Origin: Flavobacterium sasangense DSM 21067
GTDB lineage: Bacteria; Bacteroidota; Bacteroidia; Flavobacteriales; Flavobacteriaceae
Assembly (NCBI RefSeq): GCF_000686885.1
Contig: NZ_KK366034.1
Location: 17,320-77,169 of the forward strand
Reading direction: 5' to 3'
DNA: 59,850 nt
Shown here piece by piece: positions 49,830-59,299 of the stretch (the first letter of the stretch is position 1; each line of letters opens with the position of its first letter). The notes under the pieces are model-generated. The model made no database searches. It had not been told where the DNA came from and saw only the letters and a program-made list of their open reading frames with translations. A program made the translations under genes and the position numbers.

Positions 49830-51077
49830 TTACTCCGTTTTAATAAAGCTTTCGCTATCGATTAAATATTGTGCATTTTTTGCAATAGTATCACTAACAG
49901 AAATACCTTTAATGATTTGAATATAACCGTTCAGTTCAAACCCTGTTTTTACCGGTGTTGCTTTAAAACCATTGTGAGATTTAACAAAAACAATTTTTTT
50001 ATTACCTGTACTTACCAATGCGTTTTTTTGTATCCAAAGACCGCTAATTGACCGTGTTTTTATAATACCTTGCAATCTCAAACCTATCGGCAATTTGAGT
50101 GTATTGTTGTTTAAATAAACCCTAATTCTATTGGTTTTGTCGGTAGCATTAAATTGTGTTTCAATAAAATTTATTTTCGCTTCTATTGATTCTTCAGCAT
50201 TGAGTTCAGAAGTTATTTTAATGGCTTGATTGACTTCAATAAAACTGCTGCTTTCCTGAGTAATGTTGAATACTCCCCAAACTTTATCAGTATTTACTAA
50301 TTTAAACACAACTTCTCCTTTTTTGACATAGTTTCCTTCTTTTAACTCAAGTTTTTCAGTACTGTTATTCATACTTTGCATTGCAGAATTTGATGGAGTA
50401 ACCATTGTTTCTGACCCTATGACAATTCCATTAGAAGGACTGTAAATGGCTATTTTAGGATTGGCTTTTTTTGAATTAGCTAAAGCACTTATTTGATTTT
50501 GAGTCATACCGTAAAGCAACAACTTTTGTTTTGATGCCTCAATAATTGAGCTGTTATCAATATCATTTGAAAGTAAATAAATAAAGTTTTCTTGCTCAGT
50601 TAAAAGTTCAGGGCTATATAAATCAAATAATTTTTGTCCTTTATTAATTCGTTGGTATTTAAAATTCACATATATTTTTTCAATTCGGCCACTTATTTTT
50701 GCTGCAATATTTACCGCTGAATTTGGGTCATAAGCGACAGTGCCAGGAAGATTGATTTCACCACTTAAAGTTGAATCTATTGCTGTTATAGTTTGAAATT
50801 TACCCACTACAAAGTTATCTGTTGGCTTGATGACATTTTCAATATTATAATCTTCAATAGCATGATTGTCAATTACTTTTTTTACTAAAGTCATTCCGCA
50901 AATAGGGCAGTTTCCAGGTTTATCTCTAATAATTTGCGGATGCATTGAACAGGTATAGACAACGTTTTGATGAGAGCTTGCGTCATGTACTTCAGGTTTT
51001 ATGACATAGAAATAAATAGCAGAACCGATTATTGCTATTATACCTAGAATCAAACCATATTTTATATACTTATTCAT
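49830..51077 (-). CDS. cusB: CusB-like RND adaptor
   Basis: The 415-residue product has one N-terminal membrane anchor (LILGIIAIIGSAIYFYVI). A heavy-metal-binding module follows (YTCSMHPQIIRDKPGNCPIC, GMTL), then the adaptor core (AKISGRIEKIYVNFKYQRIN, IYSPSNGIVIGSET). It lies 2 bp downstream of the CusC-like gene. Two different adaptors in one operon may form a heteromeric ring or work in alternation. Confidence 0.9.
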   Translation of the reverse strand: MNKYIKYGLILGIIAIIGSAIYFYVIKPEVHDASSHQNVVYTCSMHPQIIRDKPGNCPICGMTLVKKVIDNHAIEDYNIENVIKPTDNFVVGKFQTITAIDSTLSGEINLPGTVAYDPNSAVNIAAKISGRIEKIYVNFKYQRINKGQKLFDLYSPELLTEQENFIYLLSNDIDNSSIIEASKQKLLLYGMTQNQISALANSKKANPKIAIYSPSNGIVIGSETMVTPSNSAMQSMNNSTEKLELKEGNYVKKGEVVFKLVNTDKVWGVFNITQESSSFIEVNQAIKITSELNAEESIEAKINFIETQFNATDKTNRIRVYLNNNTLKLPIGLRLQGIIKTRSISGLWIQKNALVSTGNKKIVFVKSHNGFKATPVKTGFELNGYIQIIKGISVSDTIAKNAQYLIDSESFIKTE

Positions 51078-51079
51078 AG

Positions 51080-52333
51080 TTACTTAATTTCGAGTTGTTT
51101 TTCGATTTCGACCTGAGTGTTTAGTATGGACTGCAATTTGTCGAGAGCGTCCATTTGGGCCATGTTCAAAGCTTCCCATGCGTCTAAGACAATGAACAAA
51201 TCACCAGTGTTATTTTGCCAAGCCAAAACGGCGGTATCATAATTTTTGCGCAATGAAGGGATGATGCTTTTTTCGGAGATATTGTATTGTTTATTGAGGT
51301 TAGAAAGCTCTGTATTCATGCCCGAAATCATTCCAACTGTTTCATTTAAAATCATTTGTTTTTGCCAATTGAGACTTTCATTTTTAATTTGAAAGCTACT
51401 GATATTGGCTTTGTTCATTTTTGTTGACCAAGGCATGGGGATAGTCATCATGCCCATTAGTGAGAATTGCTGTGGCTGTTGTCCAAAAGCAAACATGTGG
51501 TCATATTTAACTCCAAATTCGGGTAGAAATTTTGATTTTTCTGCATCAATTTTCAGTTGGTTTACTTCCATGGTTCTTTTGATGGCATTTATATCACTTC
51601 TGTTTTTGGAAATTGATGAGGTGTCCAATAGTTGTGAATTGTATTCCTTTAGTTCGAATGCTTCTTCAATTTCAAACACCATATTTTTATCTCTTGACAT
51701 TAGAGTGTTGAGCATAATTCTTTTTTGTGAAATATCATTCTGAAGCATTATAATCATACTTTCTAACTCATTATATTGAGATTTTGCTTTATAATAAGTG
51801 GGGAGTTTATCCATATTGTACTGGTATCTTATTTCCATGCTTTTTATCATGTATTTTAAGAGTAGTAAGTTATCATTGGCCACTTTGACTTTTTTGTTTA
51901 GTACAAGCCATTGATAATAATTTGTCTTGGCTATAGCATAAAGCTGATTTAAAGTGTAATTTTTGTTTTCTTTTTCAACAGATGACATTGCGTTCATATA
52001 CTTGTATTCGGCATTTTGTTTTTTTGAATTGGGAATCATTTGTGAGACTCCAATCATATAACTGCCCATGCCAGGACTCATATCATCTGCTTTCCACATT
52101 TTGGTATTGTAGGGCGTCATAAAAAAACCGGTTTCTACTTGAGGTGCCATCCAGCTTTTAGCCCCTTTTGCAGCAGCATCCATACTTTGGATATCGGCAT
52201 CATACATTTTTAGCTGCGGATTATCGGTTTTGATTGTGCTCAAGATATTATCCAGTGAAACAATCTGTGCATTAGCAATTGTAAAGCTTAAAATCAAAAA
52301 GCTTATAACGATATAATATTTATTCTTTAACAT
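51080..52333 (-). CDS. cusC: CusC/TolC-like outer membrane channel
   Basis: The 417-residue product has a signal peptide (YYIVISFLILSFTIANAQ). Long helical halves follow, with NPQLKMYDADIQSMDAAAKG and several Met-rich patches (MSPGMGSYMIGVSQMIP), which fit a metal efflux channel. Its start overlaps the end of the cusA C-terminal half by 14 bp. Confidence 0.9.
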   Translation of the reverse strand: MLKNKYYIVISFLILSFTIANAQIVSLDNILSTIKTDNPQLKMYDADIQSMDAAAKGAKSWMAPQVETGFFMTPYNTKMWKADDMSPGMGSYMIGVSQMIPNSKKQNAEYKYMNAMSSVEKENKNYTLNQLYAIAKTNYYQWLVLNKKVKVANDNLLLLKYMIKSMEIRYQYNMDKLPTYYKAKSQYNELESMIIMLQNDISQKRIMLNTLMSRDKNMVFEIEEAFELKEYNSQLLDTSSISKNRSDINAIKRTMEVNQLKIDAEKSKFLPEFGVKYDHMFAFGQQPQQFSLMGMMTIPMPWSTKMNKANISSFQIKNESLNWQKQMILNETVGMISGMNTELSNLNKQYNISEKSIIPSLRKNYDTAVLAWQNNTGDLFIVLDAWEALNMAQMDALDKLQSILNTQVEIEKQLEIK

Positions 52334-54260
52334 CTATAAGTTCTATTTTGCCTTTAGTTTTTAATTCGTGAAGTTTCACCATTTCAAAAACAATAGGAGT
52401 TACTAATAATACATAAATTGTAGAAGTAATTGTCCCACCAATAAGAGGAACTGTGATAGGTAACATTACATCGGCACCTGTACCTGTTGCCCAAAGTATC
52501 GGAATAAGACCAAATAAAGAAACAGAAACCGTCATTAGTTTTGGTCGCAACCTTTTGGCTGATCCATCAATAATATATTGTCTCAATATTTCTTCGGTGA
52601 TAACCTCTTTGCTATTTCCGTATTTCTCAACCATTTTGTTCATCGATTCATTTAAATAGATCGTCATTAACATAGCTGTTTCAATGGCCATTCCGAAGAG
52701 GGCAATAAAACCAACCGCAACCGCAACAGATAAATTTATTCCGTAGAAATAGACCATAAAAACACCACCGATTAAAGCAAAAGGCACTGTTATCATTGTA
52801 ATGAGGGATTCTTTCATGGAGTGGTAAGTAAAATATAAAATAAGGAAGATAATTATCACCACAATTGGTAGTATCATGCTTAGCGTTTTATTGGCTCTCA
52901 ACTGATTTTCCCACTGGCCACTCCATTCAATGTAATATCCTTTTGGCATTTTAGACATCATTGAATTTAATTTTTTCTGAGCTTCTTTCACAGTACTACC
53001 TAAATCTCGATCACGTACATTAAACAGCACACTTCCTCGAAGCATGGCATTTTCGCTATTTATCATAGGCGGCCCATCGCTTATTTTTACCTCTGCAATG
53101 GTTTCTAAAGGAATTGGGCCATATTGCATCGTTTGGACTTGCAATTTTTTCAGTGCATCAATACTGTTTCTATATTCTTGTGCATATCTTGCATTTACAG
53201 AGAAGCGTTGTCGTCCTTCAATTGTAGTTGTCAGTTTCATTCCTCCGATAGCTGCTTCAACAACTGCATTAATATCGTCAATTGAAAGGCCGTATCTGCC
53301 CAAAAGCTCCCTCTTTGGCTCAATGTCAATGTACCTTCCACCAGTTATTGGCTCCGCATACAAATCTTTTACACCCGAAGTACCTTCGAGTGCTTTTTTG
53401 ATTTTTTGAGATAGTGCATTAATGGTATCTAAACTTTCTCCATAAACTTTAATTCCAACATCTGTTCGAATACCAGTAGATAGCATGTTTATTCTATTAA
53501 TGATAGGCTGTGTAAAGCCGTTGGTTACTCCCGGAATTTGGAGTTTATTATTTATTTCGGTTATAATATCATTCTTTGTTTTTCCTTCTCTCCATTCACT
53601 TTGAGGTTTTAATAAAATGATGGTTTCAATCATGCTAATAGGGCTATTATCTGTAGCAGTATTGGCTCTACCAGCTTTTCCCAATACATGGTCTACTTCG
53701 GGAATTGATTTTATCAATTTGTCTTGAACCTGCAATATTCTTTTTACTTCCGAGTTTGAAACATCGGGCAAGGTAACCGGCATGAAAAGTACTGAACCTT
53801 CATCCAATGGTGGCATAAACTCGGAACCTAAACGAGTAAACATGACTAAACCGATTAGTAAAGCTACTACATTAATTCCTAAAACCGTTTTCCTCCATTT
53901 CAAACAAAAAACCAAAATAGGAGTGTATACACTTTCCAGTTTTTTATTGATTGGGTTTTTATTCTCAGGACGAAGTTTACCTTTTAATAAAAAGCTTATA
54001 AGCACCGGTGTGAGTGTAATGGCTAAAAAAGCATCAACGATTAGAATGAATGATTTTGTCCAAGCCAAGGGACTAAATAATTTTCCTTCCATACCTGTGA
54101 GTAAAAAAACCGGTAGAAAAGACGCAATTACGATCAGTGTTGAGTAAAAAACACCCGGTCCTACTAACTTTGATGATTTTTCAATTAGTTGAAGTTTTTC
54201 ATCAGAGGATAAAGGGTCGTGTTCCTTTTTAAATAAATTTTTAATTTTTTCTATCATCAT
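52320..54260 (-). CDS. cusA: CusA RND pump, C-terminal half
   Basis: The 646-residue product corresponds to the second part of a CusA-type heavy-metal RND pump. It begins in the cytoplasmic loop after transmembrane helix 4 (EKSSKLVGPGVFYSTLIVIA), continues through the second periplasmic domain and ends with the last helices (GGTITSTIYVLLVTPIVFEM). The frame is the same as that of the N-terminal half; the two are separated only by a TAA and two sense codons, then ATG-ATG. Together they give about 1072 residues, close to normal. Confidence 0.9.
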   Translation of the reverse strand: MMIEKIKNLFKKEHDPLSSDEKLQLIEKSSKLVGPGVFYSTLIVIASFLPVFLLTGMEGKLFSPLAWTKSFILIVDAFLAITLTPVLISFLLKGKLRPENKNPINKKLESVYTPILVFCLKWRKTVLGINVVALLIGLVMFTRLGSEFMPPLDEGSVLFMPVTLPDVSNSEVKRILQVQDKLIKSIPEVDHVLGKAGRANTATDNSPISMIETIILLKPQSEWREGKTKNDIITEINNKLQIPGVTNGFTQPIINRINMLSTGIRTDVGIKVYGESLDTINALSQKIKKALEGTSGVKDLYAEPITGGRYIDIEPKRELLGRYGLSIDDINAVVEAAIGGMKLTTTIEGRQRFSVNARYAQEYRNSIDALKKLQVQTMQYGPIPLETIAEVKISDGPPMINSENAMLRGSVLFNVRDRDLGSTVKEAQKKLNSMMSKMPKGYYIEWSGQWENQLRANKTLSMILPIVVIIIFLILYFTYHSMKESLITMITVPFALIGGVFMVYFYGINLSVAVAVGFIALFGMAIETAMLMTIYLNESMNKMVEKYGNSKEVITEEILRQYIIDGSAKRLRPKLMTVSVSLFGLIPILWATGTGADVMLPITVPLIGGTITSTIYVLLVTPIVFEMVKLHELKTKGKIELIDVKE

Positions 54261-54266
54261 ACCAAT

Positions 54267-55547
54267 TTACTTGTTATCAATCATTTCTTCTTGTTTCTCT
54301 GAGATTGTCCTGTAGGCGTTTTCAACCATTACAATTCCATCATCCACAACAACTCCAATAGCGAGTGCAATACCGGTTAATGACATAATATTAGATGAAA
54401 TACCAAATGCTTCAAGCAATATGAAGCCAATTGCTACGGATATAGGAAGTTGAATTAAGATTATAAGGGCGCTTCTCCAATGGAACAGAAAAATTAAGAT
54501 AACGAGTGAAACTGCTATCATTTCTTCTATAAGTGTTCCCTTGACAGATTCAATAGCTTTTTCGATTAACTCGCTTCTGTCATAGGAAGTTTTAAATTTC
54601 ACTCCTTCGGGCAATCCTTTTTCAACTTCTTTCATCTTTGCTTTAACCGCTTTGATGACTTTATCAGCATTTTCGCCGTAACGCATTACCACTATACCGC
54701 CTACGACTTCCCCAGTTCCGTTTTGGTCAAAAATTCCAAGGCGTAAATCTCCACCCATTTGTACTGAACCTATGTCTTTTACCTTCACAGGGATAGAATT
54801 GTAATTTTTAATCGAAATATCCTCGACATCTTTACTGTTCTTTATGTAGCCTAAACCTCTAATGATATAAGACATATTACTCATTTCAAACTTTCGGCCG
54901 CCTACATCATTGTTATTAGCCTTAACAGCATTCATTACTTCCATCATACTGACATTATAATACTGCATTTTTAGTGGATCTAACACTAGCTGGTATTGTT
55001 TTTCAAAACCTCCAAAAGAAGCTACTTCGGCTACACCGGGAACTGTTTGCAGTGCAAATTTCACATACCAGTCCTGTAAGGCTCTTTGCTCTCCCAAGTC
55101 CATTCCATTGGCTTCTAAATGATACCAAAAAATGTGGCCTACTCCTGTACCATCAGGACCTAAGGTTGGAACAACATTTTGTGGAAGTAAACGTTGGGCA
55201 TAATTTAATCGTTCCAACACACGGGTTCTTGCCCAGTAGGTATCTACATTGTCTTCAAAAATGATATAGACAAAGCTCATCCCAAACATGGAGGCTCCCC
55301 GTATATTTTTAACTTTTGGTATCCCTTGAAGATTAGAAACCAAAGGATAAGTTACTTGCGCTTCGATTACCTGTGGGCTTCTACCCATCCACTCGGTAAA
55401 TACAATAACCTGATTTTCTGATAAATCAGGGATAGCATCTATAGGATTTTGTTTCACGCTATAGATTCCCCACACAAATAAACAAGCCGAAACCAGTAGC
55501 ACAATTGCTCTGTTTCTAAGTGAGAATGTAATTAGTTTTTCTACCAT
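54267..55547 (-). CDS. cusA: CusA RND pump, N-terminal half
   Basis: The 426-residue product opens with SLRNRAIVLLVSACLFVWGI and contains YPLVSNLQGIPKVKNIRG and GLPEGVKFKTSYDRSELIE. It ends after helix 4 with LAIGVVVDDGIVMVENAYR (the proton-relay aspartate region) and SEKQEEMIDNK. The stop codon TAA at 54267 lies in the loop that in intact pumps leads to helix 5. It is the first gene of the long minus-strand copper operon down to 46750. Confidence 0.9.
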   Translation of the reverse strand: MVEKLITFSLRNRAIVLLVSACLFVWGIYSVKQNPIDAIPDLSENQVIVFTEWMGRSPQVIEAQVTYPLVSNLQGIPKVKNIRGASMFGMSFVYIIFEDNVDTYWARTRVLERLNYAQRLLPQNVVPTLGPDGTGVGHIFWYHLEANGMDLGEQRALQDWYVKFALQTVPGVAEVASFGGFEKQYQLVLDPLKMQYYNVSMMEVMNAVKANNNDVGGRKFEMSNMSYIIRGLGYIKNSKDVEDISIKNYNSIPVKVKDIGSVQMGGDLRLGIFDQNGTGEVVGGIVVMRYGENADKVIKAVKAKMKEVEKGLPEGVKFKTSYDRSELIEKAIESVKGTLIEEMIAVSLVILIFLFHWRSALIILIQLPISVAIGFILLEAFGISSNIMSLTGIALAIGVVVDDGIVMVENAYRTISEKQEEMIDNK

Positions 55548-55603
55548 TTTTGTCTTTTTTCTTCCTTTTAAATAAAATTAATCAATTGAGTCCTTTTACA
55601 TTA

Positions 55604-55615
55604 TGATATATATCA
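55604..55615. promoter_or_regulatory. Palindrome upstream of the cus operon
   Basis: TGATATATATCA, a perfect 12-bp palindrome, lies 57 bp upstream of the first cus gene in a 92-bp gap. It is a possible operator, but such AT palindromes are common in AT-rich DNA. Confidence 0.3.
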
Positions 55616-55639
55616 CATATTCAAAATATAGGAGAGCAC

Positions 55640-56113
55640 TTAATTTTCCGACAAACTGTTGTTTTCATTTATTGAATTAATCCAGGTAATTATTTCCTGT
55701 TTTTGCGCCTCATTAAGTATTGCATCATGATGTAATAGCGTGTAGGAACTTAAAGGCATATCACCCGATTTAATTTGTTTGCTTATTGCTTCTAACTCAC
55801 TTTGCTGCTTTCGATTTGAATAACTGCCAAACTCATTAAAATTTAACTCTTTTTTCCCATCAGTAATATGTGTTTCTACAAACATTCTAGCTGGTTGAAT
55901 GTAATCATACCAGAGATACTGGGTGTTATTACTATGGCAATCGTAACAAGATGTCTTTATTAGTTTTGAAATATTTGTTGGTGCATCGGTCGTGACCAGA
56001 AAATCATTTGTATAATCCTGCCCTGGATTTTGATTCAGGGCAGGCTGATAGAATTGTATTGCTATCAATACCAAAAAAAGTACTATACCTACTTTCTTTA
56101 ATCTTCTTTTCAT
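55640..56113 (-). CDS. Haem-binding domain protein (CxxCH)
   Basis: The 157-residue product has one N-terminal anchor (LKKVGIVLFLVLIAIQFYQ). A single c-type haem motif CYDCH follows, with surroundings of the Haem_bd family (YTNDFLVTTDAPTNISKLIK, NNTQYLWYDYIQPARMFVE). The C-terminal part has MPLSSYTLLHHDAILNEAQK. It should act in the periplasm in electron transfer or haem binding. It lies 1 bp after the DUF3347 gene and ends 92 bp before the cus operon start. Confidence 0.82.
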   Translation of the reverse strand: MKRRLKKVGIVLFLVLIAIQFYQPALNQNPGQDYTNDFLVTTDAPTNISKLIKTSCYDCHSNNTQYLWYDYIQPARMFVETHITDGKKELNFNEFGSYSNRKQQSELEAISKQIKSGDMPLSSYTLLHHDAILNEAQKQEIITWINSINENNSLSEN

Positions 56114-56114
56114 T

Positions 56115-56840
56115 TTATAACGTTTTTTTCAAACTACCACAAGTAAGCATCTTAGAGCCATAATATGGATTTTTGATTTCTTTGGATTCGCTGATCCAAA
56201 TAGCGCCTTTACCGTCGTCATACATTGGACAATGGTCCTGATATAATTTTTTATTTGAACCCAAAAGTTTTATTAAATCATTGATGTCCTTACTTAGTAT
56301 GGCAAAATGTTCTCTTTGATGGTCAATTTTACCTGCATTGTCGCCAATATGCTCTGCGTGTTCTTTAGCATCATCAGCAATGTCTAAGTACTCTTTTTTC
56401 TGATTTGCAGTAAGCGTATTGGTGTCGAATTGGTTGAATGATACCAATAATGCTTTTCCTTTATCTGCAGCACCTTTAGAATCATCGCTTACCAGTTTGT
56501 TTTTTAGGTTTATATAACTAATAATAATATCATTAACATAATCTGATGTAGCCACCGGAGAATCAGTGTCAAGGACTCCGACTTTTTCCGATGGATTATT
56601 CTGACTTGGTTCTTGGGTATTTTTATCAGGTTTAGATTGAGCGACAGGTTCTGTTAATTCCATACCACACTTGGAGCATTTTTCTCCTTTTTTTCCTGTT
56701 ACTTCCGGATGCATTGGACAGGCGAATAATTCATTAGAACTTTCTTTGTTCTCTGTTGAGTTGGTTTCTGTTTCTTTAGCCTTGTTGTTACATGATACTA
56801 TTGTTATCGCTAAAAAAGCTGTTAAAAAAAGTGTTTTCAT
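56115..56840 (-). CDS. DUF3347 lipoprotein with metal-binding module
   Basis: The 241-residue product is a lipoprotein (ITIVSC, Cys17). A heavy-metal-binding module (FACPMHPEVTGKKGEKCSKC, GMEL) is followed by a DUF3347 domain ending HCPMYDDGKGAIWISES, then NPYYGSKMLTCG. The HCPM and MLTCG elements suggest a Cu(I) site. It should bind periplasmic copper and pass it on. It is paralogous to the partial gene at 59300-59850. Confidence 0.85.
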   Translation of the reverse strand: MKTLFLTAFLAITIVSCNNKAKETETNSTENKESSNELFACPMHPEVTGKKGEKCSKCGMELTEPVAQSKPDKNTQEPSQNNPSEKVGVLDTDSPVATSDYVNDIIISYINLKNKLVSDDSKGAADKGKALLVSFNQFDTNTLTANQKKEYLDIADDAKEHAEHIGDNAGKIDHQREHFAILSKDINDLIKLLGSNKKLYQDHCPMYDDGKGAIWISESKEIKNPYYGSKMLTCGSLKKTL

Positions 56841-56859
56841 AATATATTATTTTTAGTTA

Positions 56860-57513
56860 TTAATTAATTTTTTCTGCTTTATAGTAAGAATAAGTGCCTA
56901 TTGATGTATTGATATAGTCTACTTCTTGAACGTTTTTGAATCCTGCATCAGTAATGTATTTTATCATTAATCCATTTACATTATCAGTAGTAGTTTTGAA
57001 ACCGTCTAATAATTGAACTAAGTAAAAAGAAAACCGCATCCATTTTGTTTTTGCTTTACCCCAATCTCCAATGATTAATTCTCCATTTGATTTTAGTATC
57101 CTATTGATCTCAAGCAAGCATTTTAATTTTGTAATCCTATCTAACTGATGAAAAACAAGAGAACTATAAATCTTGTCAAATGAGTTGTCTTCAAAGGGTA
57201 ACTTATCTCCATCATATAAAAAAAGTGACGCTTCAATTCCTGCCTTATTTAATTTGTATTCAGCAATGGTTTTAATCTTGGGGTCGATGTCAATTCCTTG
57301 TATGTTACAATCAGGAAAGCGCTGTTTTAGAATAATGATATTTTGCGCGGTTCCAAAACCAAACTCAAGTATTTTTTCATTCTTTTGTGGATTGACCAAA
57401 TCTACTAGCTTGTTTCTGAATTTCTTCTCAGGCATAGTTAATTTGATTGCTAAATCGTAGTAATCGCTTAAAAAATCATAACCTAATGCCGGAATAAATT
57501 TTGTTGTACTCAT
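56860..57513 (-). CDS. SAM-dependent methyltransferase (class I)
   Basis: The 217-residue product has motif I EKILEFGFGTAQNI, the acidic loop QGIDIDPKI, and motif IV region FDKIYSSLVFHQLD, a UbiE/Methyltransf_11-type arrangement. Such enzymes appear in many metal and metalloid loci but the substrate cannot be told. It lies 19 bp downstream of the DUF3347 gene and 7 bp upstream of the barrel gene's partner direction. Confidence 0.85.
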   Translation of the reverse strand: MSTTKFIPALGYDFLSDYYDLAIKLTMPEKKFRNKLVDLVNPQKNEKILEFGFGTAQNIIILKQRFPDCNIQGIDIDPKIKTIAEYKLNKAGIEASLFLYDGDKLPFEDNSFDKIYSSLVFHQLDRITKLKCLLEINRILKSNGELIIGDWGKAKTKWMRFSFYLVQLLDGFKTTTDNVNGLMIKYITDAGFKNVQEVDYINTSIGTYSYYKAEKIN

Positions 57514-57520
57514 CTTGGTT

Positions 57521-58330
57521 TTATTTTGTTAAATCGAAAAAAGTATAGTACAGATTGAAATAAAATCCATTTGGAGCTGAGCGTACCATTGAACTTACCA
57601 ATTCTTGACGATATGCAAAGTCCAAACGTGCTTGACTATTAAAAATAAATTGCACAGCAGGCATCACATCCAAATAAGATTTACCATTTTCATTAATAGT
57701 TTGTCCAACAAATTCAACCATTAAATTGATATTGGTTTGTTTGAAACTAGTGTACTTTTTAGGGTACATTAATTTTCCAAAAGAAAGAGTGTAATTAGTG
57801 GCATTATCTCCTAATTCGTTTGGAAATGGATAATCTGGTTTGTTGTCAAAAGCTTTCTCAAAACTTATTGAAGAACTAATTGCTAATTTTTTAATCAGTT
57901 TAGTAGCCACAATTCCAGATTCAAAACCCGTATTATGTCCCATGATTTCAATTTGTTCCTGATGTATGTCGGCATTATTGAAACTATATCTTCCAAAAGC
58001 TGCCATACGGAAATGACTGTTTAAATCATCTGTAGAATAAAAACGATATTTGACATAAAAGCTTCCTCCTTCTGTTACTAAATCATTACTTCTGTTACTC
58101 ACAAAAGCAGATGCACGAACCATCAAATTTTTATTAATCCCATATGTAACTTCGGGCATCAGATGATAACTATATCCTGATTTAAATTCTTCTTTAAAAC
58201 GTGATTGAAGAAGATTGACACCTAATGAGTTTGCCGGAACATTACTAGCGGGATCTGTGATTAGAAACAGTTCTTGACTTACACTTTTTTGAATACTGAA
58301 TAATATTATTAGAATAAAAAACTTTCTCAT
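57521..58330 (-). CDS. Outer-membrane beta-barrel protein
   Basis: The 269-residue product has a signal peptide (KFFILIILFSIQKSVSQ) and alternating amphipathic strands (LMVRASAFVSNRS, FYVKYRFYS, FRMAAFGRYSFNN, FNLYYTFFDLTK). The ending -Y-Y-T-F-F is typical of barrels. I know similar proteins beside exported HMA proteins in Bacteroidota metal islands. It starts one base before the end of the HMA gene (58330). Confidence 0.7.
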   Translation of the reverse strand: MRKFFILIILFSIQKSVSQELFLITDPASNVPANSLGVNLLQSRFKEEFKSGYSYHLMPEVTYGINKNLMVRASAFVSNRSNDLVTEGGSFYVKYRFYSTDDLNSHFRMAAFGRYSFNNADIHQEQIEIMGHNTGFESGIVATKLIKKLAISSSISFEKAFDNKPDYPFPNELGDNATNYTLSFGKLMYPKKYTSFKQTNINLMVEFVGQTINENGKSYLDVMPAVQFIFNSQARLDFAYRQELVSSMVRSAPNGFYFNLYYTFFDLTK

Positions 58331-58827
58331 TAGTTTAAAATTTTAATATGAAAATCATCTTCACTGTTTGCAACATAAGTCGAAATGTCCTTATATGATT
58401 TTGATAATTTTTTAAACTCTTTTTCTGTAACATAACCTTTATCAACTACTTGAAATTTAACAACTTCTGTAGTGTCTTTTTTGTCATTTACTAAAATGTA
58501 AGGACTTTTACTAATGGTTTCAGCTTTGGCAGTTATCACTAATGATCCAATAAAAAAACCTGCTTTTTCTACTTTTTCCTTAAATGTTTTTGGACTTAAT
58601 TCATTTCCCTCTTTAAGAGTTACCGTGAATGTGTTGGTATTTAAGTCTGTTTCAACATTGGTAACTTCTGGTAATGCTTTAAGTTGCTTATTTATAGCAT
58701 TTGAACACATTGAGCAAGTTAAACCCGTTGCTCTAATTTCAGCTTTTACAATTTGTGCATTACTTTTTATTGAAAACATCAAAACGATTGATGCAATTAC
58801 TAGATATACTTTATTTATTTTTTTCAT
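58330..58827 (-). CDS. Periplasmic heavy-metal-associated (HMA) protein
   Basis: The 165-residue product has a signal peptide (YLVIASIVLMFSIKSNAQ). An HMA domain follows with the metal motif GLTCSMCSNAINKQL and a beta-alpha-beta pattern. The second half (about 100-165) is a small charged domain of unknown type. It should bind Cu(I) or another soft metal in the periplasm. It overlaps the barrel gene by one base and lies just after the TlpA-like gene. Confidence 0.85.
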   Translation of the reverse strand: MKKINKVYLVIASIVLMFSIKSNAQIVKAEIRATGLTCSMCSNAINKQLKALPEVTNVETDLNTNTFTVTLKEGNELSPKTFKEKVEKAGFFIGSLVITAKAETISKSPYILVNDKKDTTEVVKFQVVDKGYVTEKEFKKLSKSYKDISTYVANSEDDFHIKILN

Positions 58828-58828
58828 T

Positions 58829-59293
58829 TTACTTTTCTATTAATTTAATTATTTCTTCTTCTGTTGGATTTTTTGCAATTAGAACACCTTCTTCATTGAA
58901 TAAAAATTTCGATGGTAATTCCTCTACACCAAATTGTATTGCTGTTTCAGCATCAAAACCTTTTGAGTCTATCAATTGGGTAAATTTAATTTTATCTTTT
59001 TCAACAGCTTTTAGCCATTTATTAGTATCTGTATCGATTGATATTCCTATTATTTCTATTTTATCTGAACTAACTTCATTATGTAGTTTTACTAACTTTT
59101 TATTGCCTAATCTGCAAGGACCACACCATGATGCCCAAAAATCAATTAATACATATTTCCCTTTAAAAGATGTAATATTTACCTCTGTATTACTAGTACT
59201 TTTTAATGCTATTGATGGTATTGTATCTCCAACATCAATCTGTGCAGTGGCTATATTAGTAATTAAAAAAAATGCAAAAATTATTCTTCTCAT
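58829..59293 (-). CDS. TlpA-like thioredoxin-fold thiol oxidoreductase
   Basis: The 154-residue product has a signal peptide (IIFAFFLITNIATA). The thioredoxin fold has the active site FWASWCGPCRLGNKKL (Cys-Gly-Pro-Cys) and the cis-Pro region GVEELPSKFLF. It should keep cysteines of the neighbouring HMA and haem proteins reduced, or handle them during maturation. It is followed 1 bp later by the HMA gene. Confidence 0.9.
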   Translation of the reverse strand: MRRIIFAFFLITNIATAQIDVGDTIPSIALKSTSNTEVNITSFKGKYVLIDFWASWCGPCRLGNKKLVKLHNEVSSDKIEIIGISIDTDTNKWLKAVEKDKIKFTQLIDSKGFDAETAIQFGVEELPSKFLFNEEGVLIAKNPTEEEIIKLIEK

Positions 59294-59299
59294 TTTAGA

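Noticed and set aside
52320..55547. Programmed frameshift in cusA
   Set aside because: Both halves are in the same frame; the break is a TAA codon, not a shift.
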